Assembly (NCBI GenBank): GCA_910575475.1
Contig: CAJTGD010000010.1
Span: forward strand, 103,897 to 167,896
DNA from: Lachnospiraceae bacterium
GTDB lineage: Bacteria; Bacillota; Clostridia; Lachnospirales; Lachnospiraceae
DNA: 64,000 nt
Reading direction: 5' to 3'
The notes under the pieces are model-generated. The model searched no databases and had not been told where the DNA came from. It saw only the letters and a list, made by a program, of their open reading frames with translations. Position numbers and translations under genes: made by a program. Of this stretch, positions 37,501-46,234 are shown piece by piece (position 1 is the stretch's first letter; the number at the start of each line of letters is the position of its first letter).

Positions 37501-37560
37501 CCAACGTACATCCGGCCAATATTGGATATCCGGATTTTTCAAATTCTCCTGTCTGCTCAT
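34504..37560 (-). CDS. Large glycoside hydrolase, GH106-like
   Basis: A 1018-residue protein without signal peptide. The N-terminal part, DIQYWPDVRWWLAEGFHT followed by an Asp-Leu-His-rich helix and GFGAVEFLAMEEP, then NMGVSMTSGTNWSNANL, follows the TIM-barrel pattern of GH106 alpha-L-rhamnosidase-like proteins. The C-terminal third is made of beta-sandwich domains (VYVNGEKADVVDFDALEVDI). No catalytic residue can be assigned with confidence, and the true specificity (rhamnoside or other) is unknown. It starts at ATG 37560, whose ribosome site and start are duplicated 44 bases upstream as a short open frame. A terminator follows. Confidence 0.55.
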   Translation of the reverse strand: MSRQENLKNPDIQYWPDVRWWLAEGFHTDETLKKEIADLHEAGFGAVEFLAMEEPGADSKLYGWGSEEWVHDSHTIIEETTKRNMGVSMTSGTNWSNANLITITPDDKAAAKELDFAVETMKAGETKSGKILESVLTMPGVTRQDLEAVVAIRISGEKDGRTSLDKDSAVVLTSRVQNGELTWTAPADGDYLLFYFWLHGTGQTAEPSVSTSYTINYIDRYGVEAFIEYWENTVLTPELRKNIEENGRAMMYMDSLELGTFGKGGQFWGYHFREEFEKRRGYDLTPYLPFILKEPGMMQPVYNYYYDSGDDLFTAKLFNDLYQTMTDMYMDKMLKPMQEWLHTHNMTLRAEISYGLPFEISQPGKYVDGIETESLEFASQIESYRNLAGPAHIYGRTYSSETGATLLNYMMGLDFYTQIIFTQFAAGVTKTVLHGYSSICGSEASTYWPGHEGMWPVFSERFGSRQPSFRHYREWTAMISRYQMLLRRGKPRMDLGIVRLDYNFNNMIFTGDEREIYENQLMRGNEGIYWKDMKLQNAGYTWDYFAPQLLEEEFVDFADGTLLPEGPGYQALILYQDMLPVKTAEKILQMAKKGLPVLFVNGVNETIRPMGVTKTHEKAAAITPFHDGCDSRLEQIVEEMKRLPNVKEVDSQAETYDALQKIGILPRTEFAESNQHILTHVQEDEGRIYIFTYNMRYTEKEAFSFSMKVQGAGKVYKVDCWNAKAEEIGNYRAEDGRTVLDITLAPGGACMYVIDQNDKAEIHAVSTNVDKLIKEENVFRAIVTQSGEYEIVFSDGRVSRLSARVPEDIELPVWDLKVEDWNEGEKKEIIEDRGLGIVTKEVYYETKKSLIEVGETELKPWKDIESIGQNVSGVGFYTTTAVLPNDWKKENGAILKIENVNKHTIAVYVNGEKADVVDFDALEVDISSLLHAGENTIKVEVTTSLNNRLLARGYYDKGKEFSMMLAGNANNANVGMDGEEGESGADMAPLFDIHAEVQDYGMVGSAKLVTYTAIETKL

Positions 37561-37604
37561 CTGTCTGCTCCTTTCCTTTCTGCTTTTACTGCTGCTTTGC
37601 TCAT
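37557..37604 (-). CDS. Upstream leader frame of 15 codons, overlapping the hydrolase start
   Basis: ATG 37604 opens MSKAAVKAERKGADR and ends in a TGA (37559-37557) that overlaps the hydrolase ATG (ATGA). Its ribosome site and first codons, AAAGGAGCAGACAGATGAGC, are an exact copy of those of the hydrolase, so a 44-base tandem duplication created it. Translation of the leader would deliver ribosomes to the hydrolase start. The peptide itself is unlikely to have a function. Confidence 0.5.
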   Translation of the reverse strand: MSKAAVKAERKGADR

Positions 37605-37727
37605 CTGTCTGCTCCTTTCTTTTCCGTTCATTTTTCTGCCGCTCTTTTCTTCCTGCTCCTTCCGTTTTTCTACAACTCTAAATCAGTACCGGCAATGACT
37701 CTTTCGCATTTTCTTATTGCCCGCATA

Positions 37728-38325
37728 CTACTGTTTTTCTCTCAATTTTTTCACCTGTTCCGCCTGCTCGAGCAGTTTTTCTTTTGTCAGCGGATATCCC
37801 ATCTTCACTTCTACATAATCCGTATTATCTGCCTGAATCCCATAAGTAAGAGGCATACATAAACCACTTGCAAAACCTGTGACTGCCGTTGCAGCCATTA
37901 AGATCGGAATATTTGTAACATCAATCAGACGGATGAGCGGCACGACTCCAATCAAGACCAATCCGAGAATATAAGATTTTTTCTTTCCGATCTTCTGGAT
38001 CAAAACACCTACAATCATCGTCGCCGGAAGCAGCGCGACTAACTGTACGATAGAAACAACACTCCGATCAACAGATAAGTAACATATGCGATCACCAGCT
38101 TTCCGGATGCTGCCATCATCGGGCCAAACCAGAGCAGCAGGAAGTTAAGCGAACATAAAACTGTACCGATGATCAGAGTCGGACGGAAATGCCCATACTT
38201 TGTAGTAGGCATATGATCAATCGCAAATCTTACAAACGGGTCATTCAGACCGTCCATAATACGTGCGATCAAGAACAATGTGGCACAGGATGCCGGACTT
38301 AATCCAACAACATTTGTATAAAATA
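37728..38325 (-). pseudogene. GPH-family symporter in two pieces
   Basis: The N-terminal piece (38325 to 38039) starts inside the first helix region: YTNVVGLSPASCATLFLIAR, then IMDGLNDPFVRFAIDHMPTT, the cation-binding region of MelB-like symporters. The C-terminal piece (38018 to 37728) holds the last helices, LVLIGVVPLIRLIDVTNIP, and the typical GIQADNTDYVEVKMG before a short tail. The first 35 residues and about 200 in the centre are missing, and the frames differ. It lies divergent from an AraC gene, whose promoter now occupies the lost 5' end. Confidence 0.75.
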
Positions 38326-38329
38326 TCAG

Positions 38330-38358
38330 TTGATATGTTTATTATGCTATTATATAAT
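38330..38358 (+). promoter_or_regulatory. Promoter of the AraC-family gene
   Basis: TTGATA (38330-38335), a 17-base spacer and TATAAT (38353-38358). This near-consensus SigA promoter lies 66 bases before the ATG. Confidence 0.7.
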
Positions 38359-38423
38359 CGGATTATCAATTACGCACATTGCTAAAAATGATGTAAATAT
38401 TGCTCTCGTAAAAGGAGGCCCTT

Positions 38424-39437
38424 ATGTACGATCCGATTATCCAGGAATTATTTCCGCACAGACAGTCCATCCCGCTTGGCAAAATTCTTTCCTCTTCCCA
38501 GCCAGGTTCTTCCGAAAACGCAATCCCCTTTCCAGATTCCGAAAAAAATCCTGATGACTTCAAGTACAGCCTGGATTATTATAAAGGAGATTATGATGTG
38601 TCTTATACCCTTACACATTATGGCGATACATTTTTTCCTTCTATGTTTGCCCGCAAAAACCTTCTTTATCTACAGTTACTTTATTCCGCATCTTTTACAC
38701 CAAGTCATTACACAAAAAGAGAAGAACTTCCCTCTTATCTGCTGGCACAGACATTCTGGGGAAAGGGTGTACTACGGTATAGGCAGAAAGAGTACGAGCT
38801 TTATCCAGATGATCTTTTTCTGATCGACTGCCGTGACCTGCACGAATATTTCGCTGACTCTGAAGAAGGTTGGGGATACCGTTTTCTGCATTTTGACGGT
38901 ACGATAATGCCTGGCTACTACAGCCAGATCACTGCCGGACAAAACGTAAAATTCACGTTTGATAAACAATCACGCTTTCAGGACTTGTTCAAAGAAATCT
39001 TTTCAGTCAATTATTGTTCTGTGCAAAATAAAGAGATCCTCACGAACCGTATCCTTACGGATATGATTACAGAGGTACTGTGCCAGTGCCCGCAATATCA
39101 GGATCAGACACTGCCGAAGCCGATTGATAATTTATGTAGTTATCTTCAGAATACGTTTCGCGAAAAACTGACGTTGGACCAGATTGCGGAAGAAGTAGGG
39201 TTAAGCAAATTTTATATGAGCCGTGAATTTAAGAAATATGTAGGGAAAACGATTTTCCATTATATCATCGACTGCAGGATCGCGCTTGCACAGAGGCTGC
39301 TGCGCTATAGTGATATGACGATCAATGAGGTTGCGGAATATGTCGGCTTTGAAGACCATAATGGATTTTACCGGGCGTTTACCCAGAGGGAAGATATGTC
39401 ACCGTCTGCGTACAGGAAATACTGGGATACATTTTAA
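38424..39437 (+). CDS. AraC-family transcriptional regulator
   Basis: A 337-residue protein. A cupin-like sensing domain covers about residues 85 to 190 (GVLRYRQKEYELYPDDLFLI, then CRDLHEYF and YRFLHFDG). The two HTH motifs are LTLDQIAEEVGLSKFYMSRE and MTINEVAEYVGFEDHNGFYR, and the protein ends SPSAYRKYWDTF. AAAGGAGG lies 6 bases before the ATG. It is divergent from a broken sugar symporter, which was probably its target, so it may now be an orphan regulator. Confidence 0.85.
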   Translation: MYDPIIQELFPHRQSIPLGKILSSSQPGSSENAIPFPDSEKNPDDFKYSLDYYKGDYDVSYTLTHYGDTFFPSMFARKNLLYLQLLYSASFTPSHYTKREELPSYLLAQTFWGKGVLRYRQKEYELYPDDLFLIDCRDLHEYFADSEEGWGYRFLHFDGTIMPGYYSQITAGQNVKFTFDKQSRFQDLFKEIFSVNYCSVQNKEILTNRILTDMITEVLCQCPQYQDQTLPKPIDNLCSYLQNTFREKLTLDQIAEEVGLSKFYMSREFKKYVGKTIFHYIIDCRIALAQRLLRYSDMTINEVAEYVGFEDHNGFYRAFTQREDMSPSAYRKYWDTF

Positions 39438-39684
39438 AAGTCTACGGTACGCCGTTGAAATTAAGGGGGCTGATTGATATATATTGCTTTTTGGCCGGGG
39501 CTGATAATCTTGAGAAATACGATAGAAAGAAATACGGCCTATGGGACATATCTCCCATAAACCGTATTATTACTTCAACTTGATTTATTGATTTTTAATT
39601 CTCTCTATACCCTGCCTTTTTTTCTACTATTTGTTATATAATAAGCTATTTTTTAATTTCTGTCAATCCCCGATTTTGATTTTT
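39438..39684. other. Gene-free AT-rich stretch
   Basis: Nothing convincing is seen between the AraC stop and the small frame at 39685. AT content rises strongly towards 39660. Confidence 0.5.
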
Positions 39685-39870
39685 TTAGAATACCGCCTTT
39701 GGCATTTTTAATGCATTAGGGGCTGTTGCACTAATATAGTGCTTCAGCCCTATTTTTGATGGAAAATTTTCTTCATCTACATACAAGAAAATAGGAATAG
39801 TTGCATCATCTCCATTTAAAATCGCATCACACGCTTTTTGTTCAGGACGGAAAATTCCATGCTGTTTCAT
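39685..39870 (-). CDS. Small open frame after the ene-reductase gene, doubtful
   Basis: Sixty-one codons starting 4 bases after the ene-reductase stop: MKQHGIFRPEQKACDAILNG and DATIPIFLYVDEENF. The last 20 codons run through a strong hairpin (39720-39750), so if translated the C-terminus is shaped by RNA structure. No family is recognised. It may be the beginning of a gene that was lost. Confidence 0.25.
   Translation of the reverse strand: MKQHGIFRPEQKACDAILNGDDATIPIFLYVDEENFPSKIGLKHYISATAPNALKMPKAVF
39720..39757 (+). terminator. Hairpin with T-run after the AraC gene
   Basis: GGGCTGTTGCACTA pairs with TAGTGCTTCAGCCC (one small internal mismatch) around AATA, followed by TATTTTT on the plus strand. 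It shares the GGGGCTGTTGCA head with the hairpin at 9719. It could end both the plus-strand AraC transcript and, less well, the minus-strand operon. Confidence 0.6.
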
Positions 39871-39874
39871 GATA

Positions 39875-41790
39875 CTAAATCGTCATTGCAAGATTATACG
39901 CTGTATGAACAGCATTTAGCAGATTTGATACCTTTGCAGAATCACCAATAACATGTACATTATCATATTTTTTTGAAATATCAAATGGAATTCCCTGCTT
40001 AAATCCAATACTCTGAACAACAACATCCGCTTTTAGGCACACTTCTGTCCCATTTTCTTCAACAATCGTTATGCTGCGTTCATCCGCTTTAAGTGTTTTC
40101 GCTGAAGTATAAACAGGAACATGATAATATTCAAACGCATCTCTCAAAAAGCTGGTATTTGCCATACTGCTTCCGGGCGCGATCAGAATATCGTCCTGTA
40201 CTTCTACGATAACTGGTTTTTTGCCTTTACATGCAAGTTCATATGCAATCTCACATCCGGTTACACCACCGCCAATAATGACAATATCTTCGCCCTTGCT
40301 ACAACCCTCCGCAATAAAATCCTGTGCATTGATGAAACGCTCGCTTCCCGGAATACTTAATCGGTTAGGTCCCATAGAGCCTGTAGCAATTACATATTCG
40401 TCAGCTTCAATTTCATCAAGATCTCGAATTTCGGTATCAAAACAGATGTTAATGTGATTTTTCTTCACCTGGTTTTCATAGAATTCTAACAATTCTTTGT
40501 CTTTCTCTTTAAATGAAAAAGCCGCAGCTTCATTAAATATTCCTCCAATACGGTGTCCTTTTTCATATATTGTTACATTATGACCGCGTTCTGTAGCACG
40601 GAGCGCAAATTCCAGACCTGCAATGCCCGCGCCTACTATAGCTATATTTTTCTTTACAGACGGCATTGGAATCTTATCGTACTGCGCTTCATGTCCGGCA
40701 TGTGGATTGAGCGCACAATTTCCCAATTGTCCAAAGGTACATTTATTTTTCCACAAACTAATCGGCATACATCCAAGATGGCAAGAAATACAAGGCCGGA
40801 TATCTTCTTCTTTTTCCTCACGGAGTTTTGTTACATAGTCTTCTTCTACAAGATGCTGTCTTCCTATCCCAAGGAAATCAATTTTTCCTTCTCTGATGGC
40901 GTCCGCGGCTGCATCCGGCTGCATTCTGCCAGAACAGATAACAGGCTTATCCGTAAATGGTTTTACTGCCCCTGCTTCCGGAAGATTACAATTTAACGGC
41001 ATATAGACCGGAGGGTGAGGATAATACCCTTGGAGAAATCTTTTGTTTTAGAGACTAATGAGTATCTGATCAAAACCGGGTAATCCTCTCCACATCGTTC
41101 TTTGATTGCTTTTACAATTTCACACGCAAATCTAAGACGGTTTTCAAGAGGACCTCCGTATTCATCTGTTCTGTGATTACAATATGGAGCTATAAATTGA
41201 TCCAGCATATATCCTTCATGGGAAGCATGTACTTCCACACCATCAATTCCATTAATTTTACATAGATATGCCGTTTCTGCAATTCCATGTATAATCTCCT
41301 GAATACGTTCTTTTGTAAGATAAGTCGTTTTTCTTTCAGGAGTCCATCTATTTGGCAGACCCTCATCGGAAGATGCCATCATCATATCCGCGTTCTTCTT
41401 GATTGTTTTATCTTCATCATATTTATCTTGTAACACAGGCGGCATAATATATGCCTTTCCAGCACCAAAGCCAAGCTGCTGTATCGCCTTTGTCCCATAT
41501 GAATGCAGTGTGTCCATCAGAGCCGGAATATCTTTAAAAAGGTCTGGATGATTGTATAACCAGTCATTTACATTCGTCTGATTAAACACATACAAACAAC
41601 CAAATACAAAACAGCCAACACCATCTTTTGCTTTTCGAATCAGAAAATCTTCTATTTTGTTTTCTGTCTGACTATGATTAGACCATGTAATAACATCTGT
41701 AAAAGACATTGCCGGTACTACAAATCTATTTTTAATTTCAAGACTTCCAATTTTACATGGAGCAAAAAGTATATCATACTCTTTTTTCAT
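39875..41790 (-). pseudogene. Old-yellow-enzyme ene-reductase (BaiCD/enoate reductase type), internal deletion
   Basis: The first frame (41790 to about 41030) is the FMN barrel: MKKEYDILFAPCKIGSLEIK, VVPAMSF, HASHEGYMLDQFIAPYCNHR and EYGGPLENRLRF, up to KTKDFSKG. The second frame resumes at PPVYMPLNCNLPEAGA and holds the Fe-S motif CISCHLGCM...C, the FAD motif VGAGIAGLEFALRA and the NAD motif IGGGVTGCEIAYELA, ending at 39875. About 40 residues between them, including the barrel segment before the AHPP(V/M)YMPLNC motif, are missing and the frame is shifted near 41025. Family members of about 640 residues reduce C=C bonds of acids or steroids. This copy should be inactive as it stands. Confidence 0.8.
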
Positions 41791-41808
41791 ATTTTTCCCT
41801 TTCTAAAA

Positions 41809-42822
41809 TCATGAAAACTTTATCATACCTTCGTTATATCCTGAAAGTAATTCATCAACAACATCCTTTACCGGCATAATTTTATCGAATAAAGATACGC
41901 CGTTTCCAACAGAAACATATCCATTCTCAAGATCACCTTCCAGCATACCTATACGCATCCCGCCGGTTCCGCCCATCAGTTTTTTATTTGCTTCATATGT
42001 TTGATCCCTATTCAGGCTATGTTCATTTTCCATCAGCTTGTCTCTGAGCTTTGTCGGCAGGGAACGGTAATATGACGGTGCTACTCTGAATATTTCCAGA
42101 TCCGTCGCGCCAGACCGAGCGATCAGTTCTTTTACATTAGGGGCTACCGGACATTCATCCGTACATAAGAGACGTGTTCCAACATAAATCCCCTCTGCGC
42201 CAAGAACAAAAGCAGCATTTGCTGTTCTTACATCCGCAATTCCTCCAGCAAGACAAATCGGAATATGAATCGCATCCTTAATCATTGGCAGAATTGAAAA
42301 GGATCCGATAATCCTTGGAGGCAGTGTACCCCCTTCATCAAAACCAGTTGCCACATATACATCAGCCCCCTGTTCTTCCACTACCTTCGCATCTTCTACA
42401 GAAGGTAAAATGGAACGAACCACCATCTTGATCTTGTTCTCCTTTAATGGTTTCAAAAGGTCTTTGTCAATTCCCAACATTCCTGGAAAACCATATGAAT
42501 TAATAAGCACAACTGGAACTTTTTCTTCAATGACAACATCCAATATTTTCATAGTGAAAACAGAAGTGGAATTACCGTTTCCTATCAAAGTTACCGCAAA
42601 TGGTTTCTCTGTCATTTCTCTTGTTTTTCTGATTTCTCTCCGCATTCTTTCCGCAGTTTCAACTGGGTCAGGTGTCAGTTCTGTCTGACCGGCATTCGGA
42701 CCAAGAATTCCCAGTCCACCAGCATTACTTACCGCAGCAACAAATTCTGCGTTTGTAATCCATGACATAGCCCCCTGAATAAACGGTTTTTCAATTCCTA
42801 AAGCTTCACAAACTCGATTCAT
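41809..42822 (-). CDS. Nitronate monooxygenase / FabK-like flavin enzyme
   Basis: A 337-residue FMN TIM-barrel protein. It begins with CEALGIEKPFIQGAMSWITN, then AAVSNAGGLGILG, and carries ATGFDEGGTLPPRI in place of the usual G-x-E-A-G-G-H and later PICLAGGIADVRTANAAFVL and GAEGIYVGTRLL. The family includes 2-nitropropane dioxygenases and enoyl-ACP reductase II. The absence of the usual His in the GG-H motif points away from standard nitronate oxidation. It is the middle gene of the ene-reductase operon (19 to 23 base gaps), so a role in reduction of an unsaturated acid is plausible. Confidence 0.8.
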   Translation of the reverse strand: MNRVCEALGIEKPFIQGAMSWITNAEFVAAVSNAGGLGILGPNAGQTELTPDPVETAERMRREIRKTREMTEKPFAVTLIGNGNSTSVFTMKILDVVIEEKVPVVLINSYGFPGMLGIDKDLLKPLKENKIKMVVRSILPSVEDAKVVEEQGADVYVATGFDEGGTLPPRIIGSFSILPMIKDAIHIPICLAGGIADVRTANAAFVLGAEGIYVGTRLLCTDECPVAPNVKELIARSGATDLEIFRVAPSYYRSLPTKLRDKLMENEHSLNRDQTYEANKKLMGGTGGMRIGMLEGDLENGYVSVGNGVSLFDKIMPVKDVVDELLSGYNEGMIKFS

Positions 42823-42844
42823 AATTATATCCTCCTTGGAAAAA

Positions 42845-43549
42845 TTACTTGGATTTTGGTTTCACTCTGCCTACACGCGTCCAGTACTTTTCAGGAATAT
42901 CTTCTTTTCTCTTGTAACATATATACTGGCAGGCACAGGAAGCAACTGTTTCCGGATATTCCATGACCCATTGAGGATAGCCGCATTTATCGATTGCACA
43001 CTGATCGCCAATCGGAGCGTGTACACAATAACAAGGAAATTTGTCAAGACCGCCTGTGCAGTGATGCGGCTCGCAAAGGGCAAGCACGACCTCCCCTTCA
43101 TATACTCCTTTTTCTCTGAGCATCTGTCCTGAGCCGCAGGGTTCCATATGAAAAGCAAGTTTTTCATCATCTTCATAATCAAAAACCACCCCTACGTCAT
43201 GACTCATTCTCCCACCATTTACGCTCATAATTACCTGGTCATGAAAACTCATATCCCAGTAGTGTTCCATCTTCTTTGACCATGGTCCCCACATGACCTT
43301 ATACATAGCTTTGGAAAGAGCCTCATTCCCACCAAGCTCATAAGTTGATGACATAAATGTCGCAGCCCAAAGATCTAAGAAATCATGTACATTTTTAAAC
43401 AGTCCCTGCATCTCGGCAAATGCTTTTAGTGCGTCTTCATTAGCTCCACCTGCAGCAATCCGTTCTTTCAGTACATCACTTGGCTTCATAGAAAGAATTC
43501 TGATTTCTTCTTCCGAGAGTGTGTATATCTTACCTTTTCCGTAATCCAT
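42845..43549 (-). CDS. Cys-rich protein of unknown function, first in ene-reductase operon
   Basis: A 234-residue protein, cytoplasmic. The N-terminal half is helical (SEEEIRILSMKPSDVLKER; VHDFLDLWAATFMSSTYEL). The C-terminal half carries many Cys and His: MEPCGSGQ, LCEPHHCTGG, FPCYCVHAP, QCAIDKCGY and CACQYICY, which suggests a metal or Fe-S site. I do not recognise a characterised family. It is cotranscribed with an FMN enzyme and an OYE-type reductase, so it may supply electrons or handle a substrate. This is inference from context. Confidence 0.6.
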   Translation of the reverse strand: MDYGKGKIYTLSEEEIRILSMKPSDVLKERIAAGGANEDALKAFAEMQGLFKNVHDFLDLWAATFMSSTYELGGNEALSKAMYKVMWGPWSKKMEHYWDMSFHDQVIMSVNGGRMSHDVGVVFDYEDDEKLAFHMEPCGSGQMLREKGVYEGEVVLALCEPHHCTGGLDKFPCYCVHAPIGDQCAIDKCGYPQWVMEYPETVASCACQYICYKRKEDIPEKYWTRVGRVKPKSK

Positions 43550-43764
43550 AATTTTTCTCCTTACTCATACTCAAATATGTGTCATTGTTGCTTTTCTTGT
43601 TACTGTTCATAAAACTGGCCAGATCAGAAACCGTAACCTTCTGTTTACCTGCAGATATTTAAATATTGCAAATCTTTATTAAAAGTATAGCTTTACGATA
43701 AGTAAAAAACAATGTATAATCATTATATAAATGTATGATATCCTACATATGTTGATAAATTGTA

Positions 43765-43800
43765 CAAAAAGTTTGTAACCGTACAGGTGGAAACTTTTTG
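43765..43800. promoter_or_regulatory. 10-bp inverted repeat between divergent operons
   Basis: CAAAAAGTTT and AAACTTTTTG are separated by 16 bases, in the gap between the ene-reductase operon and the TetR gene. A TATAAT-like box lies at about 43719-43725. It is a candidate operator for the TetR protein. Confidence 0.5.
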
Positions 43801-43828
43801 AAAGAAATTGAAATCCAGAGGCAAAATT

Positions 43829-44394
43829 ATGGGTGATAAAAGAATTGAAAAAACAAAAGCTTTAATAAAAAAACTTTTTTGGAGCTGGCAGAAACTTCAG
43901 ATGTTGAAAGGATTACCGTAAAAGCAATCTGTGATCGCGCAAATATTAACCGAGGTACATTTTATTATCATTATCTGGATGTGCCTGATCTTATTGAAAA
44001 ACTCGAAACCGCAGCGGCGGAACGGATTACCCAGTCTATCCTCGCCCGGTATCATTTTGACAGGAAAACGTCTGATTTACTAGAAGATTTATTTTTATGT
44101 CTAAAAAAATATCCCGAAGATGCTTTGTTATTGTTCGGGAAAAAGGGGGGCCATCATGAAAAAGGACTGGAGCATCTGTATAATGCCCTTAAGAAAACTG
44201 CTCTTCCACAGTGGAAAGCAAAAAGTCATGTTACAGAAGAACAATCTGAAATTATTTTTAATCATACTATGCATAGTATTTTTAATCTGTTAAGATTATG
44301 GGAAAGTGGCGAAGTACATATGTGTGAAAAAGAGTTTCGCAAATTATATAACAATATAATCACTTACGGAATTTATAGTTATATATATAAATAA
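43829..44394 (+). pseudogene. TetR-family regulator with early homopolymer frameshift
   Basis: ATG 43829 opens MGDKRIEKTKALIKK, which in family members leads into TFLELAE. Here the A7 run at 43867-43873 is one base short, and the rest lies in the next frame: VERITVKAICDRANINRGTF, then YYHYLDVPDLIEKLE (HTH) and a helical C-terminal domain to 44394. With one A more, a normal 188-residue TetR protein results. Position and divergence suggest that it controls the ene-reductase operon. It is either mutated or affected by a sequencing error. Confidence 0.75.
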
Positions 44395-44913
44395 TGTAGC
44401 GTCTCCATCATTTTTTTAGTAATAAACTGATTTTTGGAGACTGTAAATTAAACTGTGTATTGTCGTAAATTGGTATGTAAAATGATATTTTTTCGACATT
44501 GCCAAAATCAATTCTCAGTTCCGATTTTTTTCATTTACCGTTATTTTTCGACGCTATTTACGATTTCTTTATATGAATCCTAATTGAAAGGAAAATCAGT
44601 AAAATCAAGCATTTAAGACTTAATCAGCAGTTACTTATTAGACTTACATCTAAAGCATGACATATACTGTTATGCCTGTTTCCGTATAAAGATGTTGGCA
44701 GATATCCTCTGTCTAATGAACCGGAATCCCGTCTATCCCGTACCGATTCCGTTCACAGATGTCCGAAAGGTCTTGCTGATTACCACCTGAATTTCATCTT
44801 TTTCTCTTTGGAAAATATATGTATCATTATCCCCCTCTTGTGATTATAGCGGAAAGCCAGCTGCGGCTTTATTTCAAGTATAAGGGATCGCTCGGAGCGG
44901 AAACAGATGCCGC
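44395..44913. other. Gene-free AT-rich stretch
   Basis: No gene is supported. It holds a weak GTCTCC/GGAGAC pairing just after the TetR stop (44401-44442) and otherwise long AT-rich sequence. A few short open frames have no ribosome site. Confidence 0.5.
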
Positions 44914-45417
44914 ATGGCAGGAAGCAGGCTCCCCTTCTGCCGGTCCCCCGGCATCAGGAAGCTCCGCTCTGCCTTTCGAACATACCTGAAAGGGAAAACC
45001 TGCAGGGCATTTAACGATGGGGTAGATGTCTACCTTACGGAAGATGATCGTGTCATCCCTGATGCCATGATTGTCTGCAATAAAAATATGATCGCGCTGG
45101 ACGGTATCCATGGCGCGCCCGATCTGATCGTAGAAGTTCTATTGCCCAGCACTGCGAAAAATGACAGGGGATATAAAAAAGATCTGTATGAACAATCCGG
45201 AGTAAAAGAATACTGGATCGTTGATCCGGCTATGCGCTCCATCGAAGCCTATCTTTTAGAAGATGGGAAATACAGCCTGAAAGACTTTTGTGGTTTATTT
45301 CCAGATAACCTGGGGCTGACAGAAAAAGAAAAGAGTGAAAGTAAAAAAGAAATTCCTGTTTCGCTCTATGACGACTTCTGTATCCCTCTGGAAGAAATTT
45401 TTCAAAATCTATTTTAA
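44914..45417 (+). pseudogene. Uma2-family (DUF820) nuclease-like protein, N-terminus lost
   Basis: From about 44960 the residues match Uma2 proteins: YLKGKTCRAFNDGVDVYLTE, VIPDAMIVCNKN, GAPDLIVEVLLPST, YKKDLYEQSGVKEYWIVDP. The Asp, Glu and Lys of the PD-(D/E)XK core are present. The first 40 or so residues of the family, including the helix with the PxxxH region, are missing, and the residues from 44914 to 44955 are unrelated. The C-terminus is complete. It overlaps tail to tail with the truncated permease, at what looks like a rearrangement border. Confidence 0.6.
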
Positions 45418-46203
45418 CAAAAAGGAAAACAGCCACTGCTGCAAAAGCGGGATTGTTCCGCCGCCGCAGGCATAGAGGGGGACGCCGATGGTCGCCGCCA
45501 TCAGCACACCGAACCCCTCATTGCGTTTCCCAAAAAGCTCCGCAAAGCCATCTGCCGGGACATATCTCTGAAATAGAGCAGAAAGCAGTACGCCAATCAG
45601 AAAATAAAGAGCTGTCGCCCTGACATTCCGCCCCAGATTTTTCAAAAACCGCATCACAAGGTTTGGGTCTGTATCATGGCTTGCACGGGGTTCGAATCCC
45701 GCAAAGTCAAAGAACATCTTCTTCCCATACGCAAAATGCACCGCCAGCCCCGCAAAAATCCCGCATAAAGTGCAGGAAAACAGCCTGACCGCCATTGCCG
45801 TTCCCCCAAGGGCCGTGCTGTAAAAGAGAAGCTGCGGGTTTAGAAGCACACTGCTCATCATAAAAGCCGCCAGCCAGTCGTGGCGCATCCCATGTCTGGA
45901 AAAAGAAGCCGCTATGGGAATCGTGCCATACATGCAAAGAGGCGACGCAATCCCCAAAAGGCTTGCCGGAACCACGCCGAATATCCCCCACTTTTTGTCC
46001 CTGATCCTGCCAAAGCAGTTATGGATGGCATCCTTTGCAAAAACCGATACCAGAGAGCCGATCACCATGCCCAGAATCCAGTAAAAGGCAATCTGGCGCA
46101 GCTGCACATAAAAATAATAACTGATATAAATAAATTCCCGCCGTATCACGGCAAACAGCTCCACACAGACCACCTTCCCGCTTATCCTCTGTTTTACTGC
46201 CAT
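45409..46203 (-). pseudogene. Permease of the DUF318/YraQ type, C-terminally cut
   Basis: From ATG 46203, a membrane protein with repeated helices: QIAFYWILGMVIGSLVSVF, then GIASPLCMYGTIPIA, which is the P-L-C-x-x-G-x-I-P motif of the family, and SSVLLNPQLLFYSTALGG. The second motif, PLYACGGGTIPLL, appears just before the end. The last helix of family members is missing, because the frame stops after QQWLFSFLLK at the border with the Uma2 fragment. An N-terminal extension in the frame (up to 46311) belongs to the neighbouring reductase remnant. Confidence 0.65.
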
Positions 46204-46234
46204 GCCAACACCCTCTGAAAGTGTTGCCGGGCTG

